Shown: positions 56,401 to 63,574 of the stretch, in pieces
Position numbering within the stretch: the stretch's first letter is position 1
Layout of the letters: the number at the start of each line of letters is the position of its first letter
NCBI RefSeq assembly: GCF_051307055.1
Contig: NZ_CP149994.1
Coordinates: 2,356,001 to 2,420,000 of the forward strand
Reading direction: 5' to 3'
From: Dryocola sp051307055
GTDB taxonomy: Bacteria; Pseudomonadota; Gammaproteobacteria; Enterobacterales; Enterobacteriaceae
Length of the DNA: 64,000 nucleotides
Translations under genes and position numbers: made by a program
The notes under the pieces: generated by a model
Seen by the model: only the letters and a program-made list of their open reading frames with translations
What the model was told of the DNA's origin: nothing
Databases searched by the model: none

Positions 56401-59400
56401 ACGGCGATCGCGGTGCCCTGCGGCTGATTGCTGGTGCCGGAGAGCAGCAGATGCTGGCCTTTCTCCGTCGCGTTGATCACGTCATCGCCCGCCACGGTAT
56501 TAATGGCAATAACCGGCGCCGTAAGCGCAACATCAACGTGGTGCGTAACGTTATTGCTGTTACCCGCTTTATCGGTCACGGAAACAGAAATATCGTGATT
56601 GCCGTTAGTCAGCGCCCCTACGTCGCCTGCCGAAACGCCCACGCTCCAGCTCCCCGCTTCATCAAGCACTGCGGTGTAATCTTTGCCGTTCAGGGTCACG
56701 GTGACCAGATCGCCCGCCTGCGCGCCGGTTACGGTACCGGAGACGATCAGCGCATGGCCGTGCTCCACCAGGTTAATCACATCATCGCCCGCCACGGTAT
56801 CGATACGCAGGCCGGGTAACCGGGCGTCAATCGTGAAGCCCTGTGAGAATGAGCCAGTATTGCCGTGGGCGTTGGTTACCATCGCGGTGGCGGTCAGTTC
56901 GCCGTTGCCGAGCGCCGTCAGCATCCCGGTGCTCAGCGGCAGGCTCCAGGTGAGATCTTCCTGCACGCTGGCGCTGAAGGTTTGTCCGCCAAGGGTGACG
57001 ATCACGGTATCGCCCGCGGCGGCGTTCACCACTTTCCCCGTCAGGGTCTGACCTGCCGCCACTTCTGCCGCATTAACGATATTATCGCCAGCCAGCGTAT
57101 TGATAATCACCCCCAGCAGAGAGCTGTCTACCTGTACATCATGGGTCGCAAAAGCAGCGTTGCCAACGCTGTTAGTCACGCTTGCCGTGAGCGTATAATT
57201 CGCCTCACCCAATGCGCCAACCGCAGAAGCAGGAACGGAAACGCTCCAGTTACCGCTGGCGTCGGTGAGGGCGGTGTAATGAATGCCGTTCAGCGTCACC
57301 GTAACGGCGGTGCCCTGCGGCCGATCGCTGGTGCCGGAGAGCAACAGAGCCTGGCTTTTCTCAGCCGCGTTGATGACGTCATCGCCCGTAAGGGGGTTAA
57401 TGGCAATTTCCGGAACCGAGGTATTGACCATCACATCCAGCGAACTGCTGCCTGTGTTGCCGGCTCGGTCGGTGATAGATACGTCGATGGTCCAGGTGCC
57501 GTCTGTCAGCCCCTGCATAAACGATGCCGATAAGCCCAGGCTCCAGTTGCCCGTCGTATCCACCACCGTGGTGTGCTCCACGTTGTTGATGGTAACGGTG
57601 ACAAGGTCGCCTGCTGCGGCGCCGGACACGGAGCCGCTCAAGATCTGCGCCTGTGCATGCGCGGCCTGGTTAACGGTATTGGCATCGGTGACAAAATTAT
57701 GGATTGTGACCTGAGGCACGGAGATATCCACCAGCTTCATGAGATCGACGCTGGTGCTGTTCCCCGCCACATCGCTAACGCTCGCCGTCATGGTTATATC
57801 GCCGTCGACCAGCGCGCCCATCCCGGCGGCAGGCACGCGCAGTTGCCAGCTGCCGTCATTCTGCACCGTGGCCTGATACTGCTTGCCGCCCAAAGCCACA
57901 GTGACGATTTGGCCCGCTTCCGCGTCGGTGCTTCCGATCAGCAGCAGGTCCTGCTGCGTATCGGCGGCGTTAATGATGCTGTCTGATGTGAGATTATCAA
58001 TGGCGATCGTGGGTGCCAGCGTATCTGTCGTCACCACGCGCGCGGCGTCCGCGCTGTTGCCATGGATATTGATCGCGCTGACGCTAATCTGTGCACGCCC
58101 GTCGCTTAATCCTCCCAGTGCGCTGACCGGAACCGCCAGCTGCCAGGAGCCGTCCTGCTGTACCTGCGCGGTAAACGTCTGGTCAGCAAATTTCACCGCC
58201 AGGGTCTGCCCGGCTTCCACGCCCTGGGTTCGGCCGGAAAGCGTCAGCTCGCGGCCTTTCTCCGCGGCGTTGATGATGTCATCGCTGGTGACCATATCAA
58301 TAGTCACCGCGACAGCGTTCAAATCGAGTTCAATCGGATGCCCGGCGGAAACGGTATTGCCCCACGCATCCTGCGCGCTGGCGGCGACAACGATCTCTCC
58401 CGCCATCCAGTTTTGTAAATCCGCAGCCGGTACGCCAATTTGCCAGTTGCCGTTTGCGGCAACCGCCGCCGGATAATCGACGCCGCTGATGGTCACGATA
58501 ATCCGCGCGCCCTGCTCCAGATGGCTGCTGGAACCGGTAATGGTTAAATCCTGCTGTTGTTCAATGATGTTAATGACATCGTCGCCGGAAATAGCGTTGA
58601 TGCGAAGCCCCGGCAGCGACGCATTGATATTGATATCACGCTCGCCGGTACCGGTATTGCCGTGCGCATTGGTCACCGATGCGGTGAAGGTCAGAGAGCC
58701 ATCGCCAAAGGCGGTGAGCGTCTCCGACGAAATAACCACGCTCCAGGTCAGGTCACTGCCGACCATCGTGGTATAGCTTTTGCCGCCTACGTTGATCGAA
58801 ACGGTGTCGCCTGCGGCCGCACCAGCCACACGTCCGCTCAGCGTTTGATCTGCCGCCGCTTCCGCGCTATTGACCAGGTTGTCGCCCGCAAAGTTATTGA
58901 TAATCACCTGCGGCAGCGCGGTGTCCACCAGCAGGTTAGTCTCGGCGAAGCCACTGTTGCCCGCGGCGTCCGTTACCGAGACGGAAAGCCTGTGGTTACC
59001 CTCACCGATTGCCAACGCCGGCACGCCAACGCTCCAGCTACCGTCCGCCTGCACAGCGCCGGTGTAGGTTTGCCCGCCAATCGTCACTATAACGACATCG
59101 CCCGGCGCCGCGCCGTGCGCATGGCCGGAGATGATTTGCGCCCGCCCCTGCTCGCTGGCGTTAAGCACGTCATTACCCGCTATGGTATTGATCGAGACCA
59201 CAGGCGCTGCTGTATCCACGCTGAAATCAGCCGTGGTCGAGATTGAGTTACCTGCTTTATCGCTAACGTTCACCGTCAGGGTATAATCGCCATCGGCCAG
59301 CGCCTGCACGTCGCCGGCATTCAGGGTTAGCGACCATGTGCCATCGCTGCCCACGGGCGCGGTATAGTTTTTACCGTTGGACGTTATCGTGACGATTTGC

Positions 59401-60620
59401 CCGGCTTCAACACTGGTTGTTCCTCTGAGCGTCAACGCCTGTCCATGCTCAGCGGCGTTAATGATGTTGTCCTGCGCAACCGCATCCACGGAAAGCGTGG
59501 GCGCATGCGTGTCGACATTCAGCGTCTGATTACCTGTGACGGTATTGCCCGCGGCGTCTTTGCCGCGCACGGAAACCATGTGAATGCCCTCGCCCAGCGC
59601 TTTCGCATCGCCAGCAGGTACGTTGACGCTCCAGCTCCCGTTAACCCCCACTTCGGCAGTATAAGTTTTACCATTTAGCGTAACGGTAAGCTCAGTTCCC
59701 TGGGCCAGGTTTTTACTGGCGCCGGACAGCGTAAAACCTGCCGATTGCTCGCTGGCATTAATAACGTTATCACCCGCGGTGGTAGCCAGCGTAACGGCGG
59801 TTTCTGCCGTTGCCACTGTCATCGTGATACTGCCCACGGAGGTCGCCTTACTACCGTTAATCTGGACCACGGACCAGGTATGCTCGCCGTCGGTTTGGGC
59901 TGGAAGCTTAACGGTCCAGGTACCCTCCTTGCCTACCATTGCGCTGGCAATGGTATTGCCGCTGTGGTCCTTTATCTGAATAGTCGCGCCCGGCTGCCCG
60001 GTGCCGTTAAAGGTTGGGGTGTTATCATCCGTTGTCTCTTTTGCGCTCAGCACGCCCTGCTTGTCACCCGCTTTGTCCAGTACCATAAAGGTCGGGGTCG
60101 CGCTTTCAACCTCTTTGATCTCGTTGATAACCTTCGTTTTGGTTTCGCCGTTGCCGCCGTTCGCCAGCAACGCACCGATACCCCCACCGCCTGCTACAGC
60201 GCCCGCGATCCAGCCCCACGGCGCATCGCTTAACACGCTGCCCTGCTCAAGGAACGGTTCGATGCTGGTAACTGGCGTGGCTTGTGCGGTCAGTTCCGTA
60301 GCCGCAAGTTCCGCCGCCTTTCCCGTATCTGCAAAAGAAATATGAGTTAGCCCCTGCCCGTCGTTAAATACCAGCTCACACTGGTTTTGCGAGTCGGGAT
60401 CTTCAATAAAATAGTTATTGCATCGAATCACGCTGCCGTCTTTCATATAGATCAGCAGATCTTTACCCTGACGCATATAACGCGCCACATCCCGAGCAGA
60501 GCCGTGAATTTCAATAACGACCGGCGCAGAAACGGATACCGACAGATTACCTTCTCCCGTCAGCACCGTCTTTTCTGCCGTCTTGCGAATAATGACATCA
60601 ACAATTTTAACTTTACTCAT
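47406..60620 (-). CDS. Giant type I-secreted Ig-repeat adhesin (BapA-like)
   Basis: A 4404-residue surface adhesin. The ATG at 60620 (MSKVKIVDVIIRKTAEKTV) has AAGGAG 7 bases upstream; a start 25 codons earlier lacks support. Order: BapA-type prefix domain (1-130), glycine-rich segment (WGWIAGAVAGGGGIGALL, about 150), a first Ig module (172-276), 26 Ig-like modules of about 99 residues starting with GDDVINAAE-type signatures (277-2857), six modules of about 105 residues (DTGLSxSDFIT, 2858-3490), two divergent modules (3490-3690), an FG-GAP/VCBS propeller-like region (DLNNDGSVDI, DYNGDGYMDL, DWNGDGQMDI; 3697-4050) and a C-terminal RTX-like type I signal (GGNDTFALGSGGHDTLLY, ending HQLLIA). Biofilm or host/plant attachment is likely by analogy with BapA and SiiE. 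No LapG-type cleavage site was seen. Confidence 0.95.
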   Translation of the reverse strand: MSKVKIVDVIIRKTAEKTVLTGEGNLSVSVSAPVVIEIHGSARDVARYMRQGKDLLIYMKDGSVIRCNNYFIEDPDSQNQCELVFNDGQGLTHISFADTGKAAELAATELTAQATPVTSIEPFLEQGSVLSDAPWGWIAGAVAGGGGIGALLANGGNGETKTKVINEIKEVESATPTFMVLDKAGDKQGVLSAKETTDDNTPTFNGTGQPGATIQIKDHSGNTIASAMVGKEGTWTVKLPAQTDGEHTWSVVQINGSKATSVGSITMTVATAETAVTLATTAGDNVINASEQSAGFTLSGASKNLAQGTELTVTLNGKTYTAEVGVNGSWSVNVPAGDAKALGEGIHMVSVRGKDAAGNTVTGNQTLNVDTHAPTLSVDAVAQDNIINAAEHGQALTLRGTTSVEAGQIVTITSNGKNYTAPVGSDGTWSLTLNAGDVQALADGDYTLTVNVSDKAGNSISTTADFSVDTAAPVVSINTIAGNDVLNASEQGRAQIISGHAHGAAPGDVVIVTIGGQTYTGAVQADGSWSVGVPALAIGEGNHRLSVSVTDAAGNSGFAETNLLVDTALPQVIINNFAGDNLVNSAEAAADQTLSGRVAGAAAGDTVSINVGGKSYTTMVGSDLTWSVVISSETLTAFGDGSLTFTASVTNAHGNTGTGERDININASLPGLRINAISGDDVINIIEQQQDLTITGSSSHLEQGARIIVTISGVDYPAAVAANGNWQIGVPAADLQNWMAGEIVVAASAQDAWGNTVSAGHPIELDLNAVAVTIDMVTSDDIINAAEKGRELTLSGRTQGVEAGQTLAVKFADQTFTAQVQQDGSWQLAVPVSALGGLSDGRAQISVSAINIHGNSADAARVVTTDTLAPTIAIDNLTSDSIINAADTQQDLLLIGSTDAEAGQIVTVALGGKQYQATVQNDGSWQLRVPAAGMGALVDGDITMTASVSDVAGNSTSVDLMKLVDISVPQVTIHNFVTDANTVNQAAHAQAQILSGSVSGAAAGDLVTVTINNVEHTTVVDTTGNWSLGLSASFMQGLTDGTWTIDVSITDRAGNTGSSSLDVMVNTSVPEIAINPLTGDDVINAAEKSQALLLSGTSDRPQGTAVTVTLNGIHYTALTDASGNWSVSVPASAVGALGEANYTLTASVTNSVGNAAFATHDVQVDSSLLGVIINTLAGDNIVNAAEVAAGQTLTGKVVNAAAGDTVIVTLGGQTFSASVQEDLTWSLPLSTGMLTALGNGELTATAMVTNAHGNTGSFSQGFTIDARLPGLRIDTVAGDDVINLVEHGHALIVSGTVTGAQAGDLVTVTLNGKDYTAVLDEAGSWSVGVSAGDVGALTNGNHDISVSVTDKAGNSNNVTHHVDVALTAPVIAINTVAGDDVINATEKGQHLLLSGTSNQPQGTAIAVMLNGIHYAAIADTSGNWNVTVPASAVRALGEANYAVTASVIDNAGNRASAEHDILVDYALPVVIVNAIATDDIINAAEVAAGQTISGKVSNAASGDTVSVVIGGNTYTTSVQNDLSWSVHVPADVLTAIGNGDLTVKAAVTNERGNTGSGHREISIDANLPGLRVDTVAGDDVINSIEHGQHLIISGTSADLAAGTALTVTVNSKTYPAIVLADGAWAAAIPAADVGAFAAGNVTITVAGQSGAGNPVSISHNVTVDLATVAISIDAIAMDDVINAAEKGADLVLSGTTSNVEENQAVYIIFGGKSYTANVDASGNWMATVPSAGLKDGDASVQVSVVNVNGNGASAGREYRVDTTAPSLSVGIVSDNNIINAAEARQDLIVNGTSDVEAGQTVRVTLNGVEYATTVQANGKWSVSVPSVDLIATGDGNYTVSASVANKAGNPASANRDVLVDTTVPQLVINTVFGDDVINSSEHGQALIVSGSAVGAAAGDVVTVTINNKSYTATLNAAGGWSVGVPAAEVEALTAGKYTITAAVTDKAGNSNSATHDVEVNLTAPVLTIDTVSDDDAINNAEKAQDLVISGTATGLATGAVVTVTLNGKACSATVDANGKWTTTVPAEQVGALGEALYNISASATNSVGNSTSTTHAVTVESVLPGVIINAIAGDDVVNAAEVAAGQTISGKVVNAEAGDTVTVTLGGNTYTATVQSNLGWSVNVPEEILTALGNGELTVVASVTNGVGNSGTGERDIIIDASLPGLRVSTVAGDDAINLIEHGQNLIITGSSYGLTAGTTLTVTVNSKTYPATVLADGAWSATVPAADMGALAEGRATITVEGQSTAGNPVSISHGVTVDLAPVAISVDAIATDDVINTVENNADLVLSGTTSNVEENQTVTITFGGKSYTATVEASGNWTAIVPSVDLASLQDGAASVQVSVTNVNGNSASAGREYHVDATAPSVTIGAIASDNILNAMEAQADLTINGTSTAEAGQTVTVTLNGKTYITTMGSDGTWALNVPAADLAALANGSVTVTASVNDKAGNPASVERNLTVGVTVPSVTINPVAEDDVINMTEHGQAQVFSGSATGAAAGDKVTVTLGGHTYTTVLDAAGNWNIEVPANVISGLSDGTVTVNISVTDAAGNAGSGTHNVTVDTGLPSPGFDIIAGDNVLNALEKQQPLTIQGFSGVEAGQTVTVSLNGKSYTAEVLNNGVWTLNIPAADLAVLSEGALAVTASVNDKAGNSGQITQMLTVDTVAPTVTIDTVAGNNIVNNSEQQAGQTLSGTTTAEQGQMVTLTFNGHSYQTAVLAGGKWSLFVAGHNFLGLGDGDYPITASVSDKAGNPGSATHVVTLNGKVPVISINAFAGDDIVSAAEHGTPLVVSGTTDAPAGQTVTITLNGKTYTATVRTDKSWSCTVGSADVSALADGGACVINAQVSNIIGNSASSDRYVTVDLSAPSMGINIDSLQNDSGLSASDFITNDSRVVVKGTLTAQPGNNEKAQISLDGGATWTDLTVTGASWRYSDGRTLSDGTYQYQVRVIDNAGNVGATDSKEVVVDRTAPAVSAITVDSVTQDTGLSDSDFITSDSQIDLQGTLGTALGSGDHAQISIDGGATWTDLTVTGTRWRYSDSRTLSDGTYQYQVRVIDNAGNVSATASQAVVVDRTAPAASAITVDSVTQDTGLSGGDFITSDNQISLKGALDKALGSGERAQISIDGGAIWIDVNVSGLTWTYVDSRKLADGDYNYQLRVIDDAGNVSATASQVVTIDTVAPASGKTITIDSISEDSGLSNSDFITNDASLTLRGSLGAALADDEFVQITLDGGITWQNATVIGNAWYHVDGRTLENQTCDYWVRVIDMAGNVGAWAHQQVRVDTVAPDEAVAVTVDNITVDTGFNNNDFLTSKTSCTLHGTLGKAPGADEFVQLSLDGGASWVYATVSGTTWSYADTRTLTDGDHSYQVRVVDQAGNVGSTTSQVVTVDTQAPRYGITVDAIAEDTGRSGSDFITSDKSLTISGTLGSALASDERAQISPDGGATWTDVTTDGTGWRYTDTRELTDGDYTWQLRIIDEAGNVGSTAQQVVTVDTRPPTTLGTVVGYTDSDGERRGDFGLSVVTDDTTPMINGTLNQAIADDEIAELYRDGLLLGQVMMNGSAGWSFQDSGLGNGDHTYVLRVTDKAGNYAESAGFVLSVDTSVPTTTAAVTAQTTPDTTPIVGGTVSAGLMNGEYLAVTVNDKIYTSQAGGAVVVDPHNNTWYLQIPDGDALSASSYDVTAQVKSSAGNGNATGIATGGLTVETVLNNTDWASASGNGYNSTMTLGLNSSGLWNIIANGHSYSSSDTSSYTGSALTNTRSYYLINQTAADFDRNGTADVFATESDWGGSTQVMWTYNGTSYAASQPAMGTTIYYGGVIAYDKTGDGYLDLAYGDAGMDSLTYLVNNNGVLTPDGTGGEGGFYARFNSGREISGVDLNNDGSVDIVQHTDRSGAYSLTVINNKGDGTLSIGQNITGVFVGNAANSTTAASMTWADYNGDGYMDLYLGTALNNTGGVIYYNNGTGQLSTVRSAVEAPDAAAGYLSAAVDWNGDGQMDIVKLSAYGSSQTATLFTNNSFGSTWTSSQLAAGLAKVTGVAAVDYNWDGAQDLLVSQQNGKVALVQNSQTIADGTAMHLHIVDSEGINAYYGNTINLYNAAGVPIASQIVNAQSGIGFNDTSALVSFYGLEPNETYSVEIVKMTNGKLDNVIWDGLVGGNGKEGYVLTAEAATGGHSGTLTGTGYNDTFIAEAGTYTYNGSGGWNTSSGYDTWNNIGGTDVVDYRNATSGISVDLRLSTAQVTGFGTSRLNNIEGIAGSNYDDVIIGNSGDNQFEGRGGNDTFALGSGGHDTLLYKLIDASDATGGNGSDVVNGFTVGTWEGTADTDRIDLRDLLSGSGYTGTGAASYVNDVATLDSSASNISDYIRVVQNGSNTEIQMNRDGTGSQFDPTTVVTLNGVQTDLATLLANHQLLIA
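52937..58916 (-). repeat. Six-module super-repeat within the adhesin (four tandem units, two shortened)
   Basis: Module openings recur in the order A (VIINxxAGDNIVNAAEVAAGQ), B (LPGLRVDTVAGDDVIN), C (AISIDAIATDDVINAAEKGAD), D (APSVSIGxxSDNIINAAEA), E (VPQVTINxVxxDDVINxxEHGQ), F (APVIAINTVAGDDVINAAEKGQ). Units start at 58916 (ABCDEF, 1797 bases), 57119 (ABF, 897 bases), 56222 (ABCDEF, 1788 bases) and 54434 (ABCDE, 1497 bases, ending 52937). The lengths are whole multiples of about 299 bases, indicating tandem duplication with loss of whole modules. Confidence 0.8.
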
Positions 60621-60717
60621 ATTCTTCTCCTTGCAGGTGTACGGGTACCTGTGAGTATTTCTCCCGAACGGATATGACAATTCCTGAGAAAACATCCCAT
60701 TATTTTCGAAAGCATAT

Positions 60718-62073
60718 TTATGGCAAAACTGTGACTGTGCTTTCCTGGCTTAAATCGGGTAATTTCATTGCCGCATTTTTCTCTATTCCAATGAGAGATA
60801 TTAAATTACCCATTGCCGATGCGTAATTTATAGCCGCACTCCAGCTGTCATATTCCGCCGTTATTTTTGACGACGTTGCCTGCCAGACATCCTGTTCAAC
60901 GCTGAGCAGATCGTTAATACTTCTTTTGCTCAACGTGTATTCATTTTTGTAGACGTCGCGCGCGCGTAACGCATTTTGAAGCTGCAGCCTACCCGCCTCC
61001 ATTCTGCCACGTGCGCCTGTCCAGTCGGCATGAGCAACCGAGGCTTTTTGCAGGACGTCAAATCGCACCCGTTCGACCTGAGACGACGCCATCGCCCTTG
61101 CGCCTTCTGCCTGGCGGACGCGAGCAGATACCGCTCCGCCCTGATAAAGAGGGGCATCAATATTCAACTGGATCCGATCGTCCCAGTAAGAACGGTTGTC
61201 CGACTCGTAGCGAGTGCGCCCCCCGTTAAGACTCAGCGTCGGCCAATACTGTGATTTGGCTCGCTCAACGCCATACTGCGCGGACGTTTCCATGGAACGG
61301 GCGGCCAGAACGGCAGGAATTAAGGAATAATCGATGCTGCCGGGCGAATCCTCTTTAACTTCAAGACCCCCGGGTAGCGGAGCAAGCTGCTGCGCATCCA
61401 TTCCCGTCAGTACGGAAAGCCTGGCGCGCGCGCTCTGCAGAGCAGCGTTATACTGCTCAAGCATGGCCTGCATACCGGCAACCCGGGTCTGCGCCTGTAG
61501 CTCATCAGAGGTGGAACTCAGACCGGCGTCTGAGCGCAGCTTCGCAAGTTTAAGAACATTTTCAATCGCCTGCATATTTTCTTTCGCGGCCAGCGTCAAA
61601 TCCTTATAGCGCTTCACTTCAACGTAGCCTAGCGCCGTTCTTTCCGCTACTTCAGATAACGTCGCCATAAGCTGATAACGATAGCTATCGCGCTGCGTTG
61701 AAGACTGGCTAATAGCGCCGTCGGTTTTGCCAAAATCATATACCAGCTGCGTCAGGCTTAACCCCCACGCGGCTGAGTTCTTAAGCGATCCGCCGGAGCC
61801 GGTCGTCTGATTGCGACCTGTGTTGCCGTTGAGCGATATTTGCGGCATCCATCCGCTACGCGCTTCGTCTATTTGCGCCTGTCCAATCCCCATTTGTGCC
61901 GCCTGCTGGTTCACGGAAGGATCGCGATCGAAAGCGAACAGGATACTTTCTTTCAATGACGTCACGGGCACAGGGACCGCGCCTGCCGGGCCGTTATAAG
62001 CCATGGCAGTGGTCATGGAAACCGCAATTAAGGCCAATGCCGCCGGGAATTTAAAAAATATAAAATGTCTCAT
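60718..62073 (-). CDS. TolC-family outer-membrane channel of the type I system
   Basis: The 451-residue outer-membrane efflux protein has a signal peptide (MRHFIFFKFPAALALIAVSMTTAMA). Two long-helix repeats follow, with DPSVNQQAAQMGIGQAQIDEARSGWMPQISLNG in the first and ARSMETSAQYGVERAKSQYWPTLSLNGGRT in the second (read in parts), as in TolC/LapE/BepC-type channels. It is the first gene of the secretion cluster, 97 bases upstream of the adhesin start with no terminator between them, so the two are probably co-transcribed. GGGAGAGCGCTC precedes the ATG. Confidence 0.93.
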   Translation of the reverse strand: MRHFIFFKFPAALALIAVSMTTAMAYNGPAGAVPVPVTSLKESILFAFDRDPSVNQQAAQMGIGQAQIDEARSGWMPQISLNGNTGRNQTTGSGGSLKNSAAWGLSLTQLVYDFGKTDGAISQSSTQRDSYRYQLMATLSEVAERTALGYVEVKRYKDLTLAAKENMQAIENVLKLAKLRSDAGLSSTSDELQAQTRVAGMQAMLEQYNAALQSARARLSVLTGMDAQQLAPLPGGLEVKEDSPGSIDYSLIPAVLAARSMETSAQYGVERAKSQYWPTLSLNGGRTRYESDNRSYWDDRIQLNIDAPLYQGGAVSARVRQAEGARAMASSQVERVRFDVLQKASVAHADWTGARGRMEAGRLQLQNALRARDVYKNEYTLSKRSINDLLSVEQDVWQATSSKITAEYDSWSAAINYASAMGNLISLIGIEKNAAMKLPDLSQESTVTVLP

Positions 62074-62824
62074 GAGCGCTCTCCCTTTCGCTTCCTTCCT
62101 GAGAATGCGTCACGCCGCTTCCCGCTTTACCCACCCTAAAGCGGCGCAGGGAGCGCTTCTTAATAATAATTATCCGCATCCAGAAAATATAATCAGCAAT
62201 CGACCTCACGCCTTATTAATGCGCGTTGTCATCTACGGCCTGATTACGGTTAAATATTTAATTGTTCATTAATCCTGATTAATTTTTATCATAACAAAAT
62301 GCTTTAACTGGAAGCATATCGTCCATGTAACCAGAAAGGGGATAGCGAGGTTTCCAGACAACATGGTGAAAAGAGGTATTTCGCATTCAACAAATAAAGA
62401 CCTTGTGATTAAATAATATTTCTGACGCCCAATGTACATTCTTGCGTTAATTCCACAAGCTATCAGACGTAAAAATAGGATGTTTCCACCAACTCATGTG
62501 CGTTTTTACGTTAAGTTCACAATGCATAAGAGGGTAGTGCGGTAAGAGATTGTTGAATGCCTGATTAAGACAAAAACCAATTTTCCATGCTGCATCACGA
62601 CATTGGCGAAGTGCTGTGTAGTAAGCGGCAAAACTAATAAAAAAAGCCCGTTAATATAAGGATTAACGGGCGGGCAACGGCGACATGGAGAATAGCTTTA
62701 GCTTAACGGTAAGCGGGTGATATCGCCGAAAGCGAATGCATTCATCGGCAACCTACCGGGCGTTCACGCTCAGCACTACACAAAGACGAAAGCACAACCT
62801 TCCGGCCTGGCGCTGACGCTGCGA
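62074..62824. other. 751-base gap upstream of the secretion operon
   Basis: No gene was recognised. Bases 62074-62160 form the leader of the TolC-family gene, with near-complementary arms (GCGCTCTCCCT near 62077 and AGGGAGCGC near 62147). Bases 62160-62420 are AT-rich and probably hold its promoter. A perfect 9-bp inverted repeat ACGTAAAAA/TTTTTACGT lies at 62467-62511. The antirepressor terminator is at 62639-62671. Confidence 0.55.
62639..62671 (-). terminator. Terminator downstream of the antirepressor gene
   Basis: On the minus strand GCCCGTTAA and TTAACGGGC (9 bp, eight-base loop) are followed by seven T residues. It lies about 150 bases past the stop of the antirepressor-like gene. Confidence 0.85.
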
Positions 62825-63574
62825 CTAAAACCAGCTATGGCCCTGGACGGCGTTCTCGCCACGTTCAGGCGGCCGCACATTCACCTGTTGCGTGGCGAGG
62901 TGCCCTGCCCACAGGCCCGCAATCCACTTGACGCCACGTGCGGTAAAGCGCGCCTGGGCCCAGGTATGCTTGTTCTCGCCGGTACCGCTATGAACGGTGA
63001 AATAACCCGCCTGAATATGAGACTGTGAAGGCATCAGAACGCCCTTTGCACGGGTCATGATATTGCGTTCCAGCAAAAATTGACGGAACTCCGACTCTTT
63101 CACCTTGAGCATTTTACAAAGCTGGCGGAAGCCAAGCGTGTCATTGACCTGGACATACCAGTCAAAAAACTCTGCCTTTGGGGCAATAAGCGCCAGCTGC
63201 TCCTCTGCCCGCTGGCGTTTTTCATACTGCTCGGCCCAGGCGTGCGCCGCGACGGCTGGATTAGTAAAATCTGGCAGGCTGACGCTCTTTTCGCGTTCCT
63301 GCCAGCGATCCAGCACTTCTACCGTAAAGCCCGGCGAGACGCTGGCAACGGTAAGCAGCGAGTCCCGCTTATTAAGCAAAAACTCCTGCCGAACCTCGCC
63401 TTCCTGCTCATACTGGCTAGTGGTAACCGACTGCGACAGGCGCTGCGCCGTTTCCAGGCTTTTGACCATACGCTTCACTTCTTTATGCGCAATGCCCGTC
63501 AGCCTGGCGATTTCACGACTGCTCATGATGGGAGACCGATCGTGCGAACTAAAACTTTCCAGTGGAATCACCAT
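62825..63574 (-). CDS. Phage-type antirepressor (Rha/KilAC-domain) protein
   Basis: A 249-residue protein. The N-terminal segment (IMSSREIARLTGIAHKEVKRMVKSL) resembles the Rha-type phage regulatory domain. The C-terminal 120 residues (IAPKAEFFDWYVQVNDTLGF then RQLCKMLKVKESEFRQFLLE and VLMPSQSHIQAGYFTVH) match the KilAC domain of phage antirepressors. GGGGGAAAT precedes the ATG at 63574; the Met at residue 17 is an alternative start. No other phage gene is in the window, so it is a prophage remnant or a gene adopted by the host. Confidence 0.85.
   Translation of the reverse strand: MVIPLESFSSHDRSPIMSSREIARLTGIAHKEVKRMVKSLETAQRLSQSVTTSQYEQEGEVRQEFLLNKRDSLLTVASVSPGFTVEVLDRWQEREKSVSLPDFTNPAVAAHAWAEQYEKRQRAEEQLALIAPKAEFFDWYVQVNDTLGFRQLCKMLKVKESEFRQFLLERNIMTRAKGVLMPSQSHIQAGYFTVHSGTGENKHTWAQARFTARGVKWIAGLWAGHLATQQVNVRPPERGENAVQGHSWF

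Noticed and set aside
47406..60620. Regularly spaced repeats that could be mistaken for a CRISPR or satellite array
   Set aside because: The period is about 299 bases, in frame, and encodes Ig modules of one protein; there are no short identical repeats with unique spacers and no cas genes.
40991..62671. Similarity of the hairpins at 41003-41032 and 62646-62671 (both CCCGTTAA...TTAACGGG) as evidence for one mobile element
   Set aside because: The loops and flanks differ, and this stem sequence is common among enterobacterial terminators.
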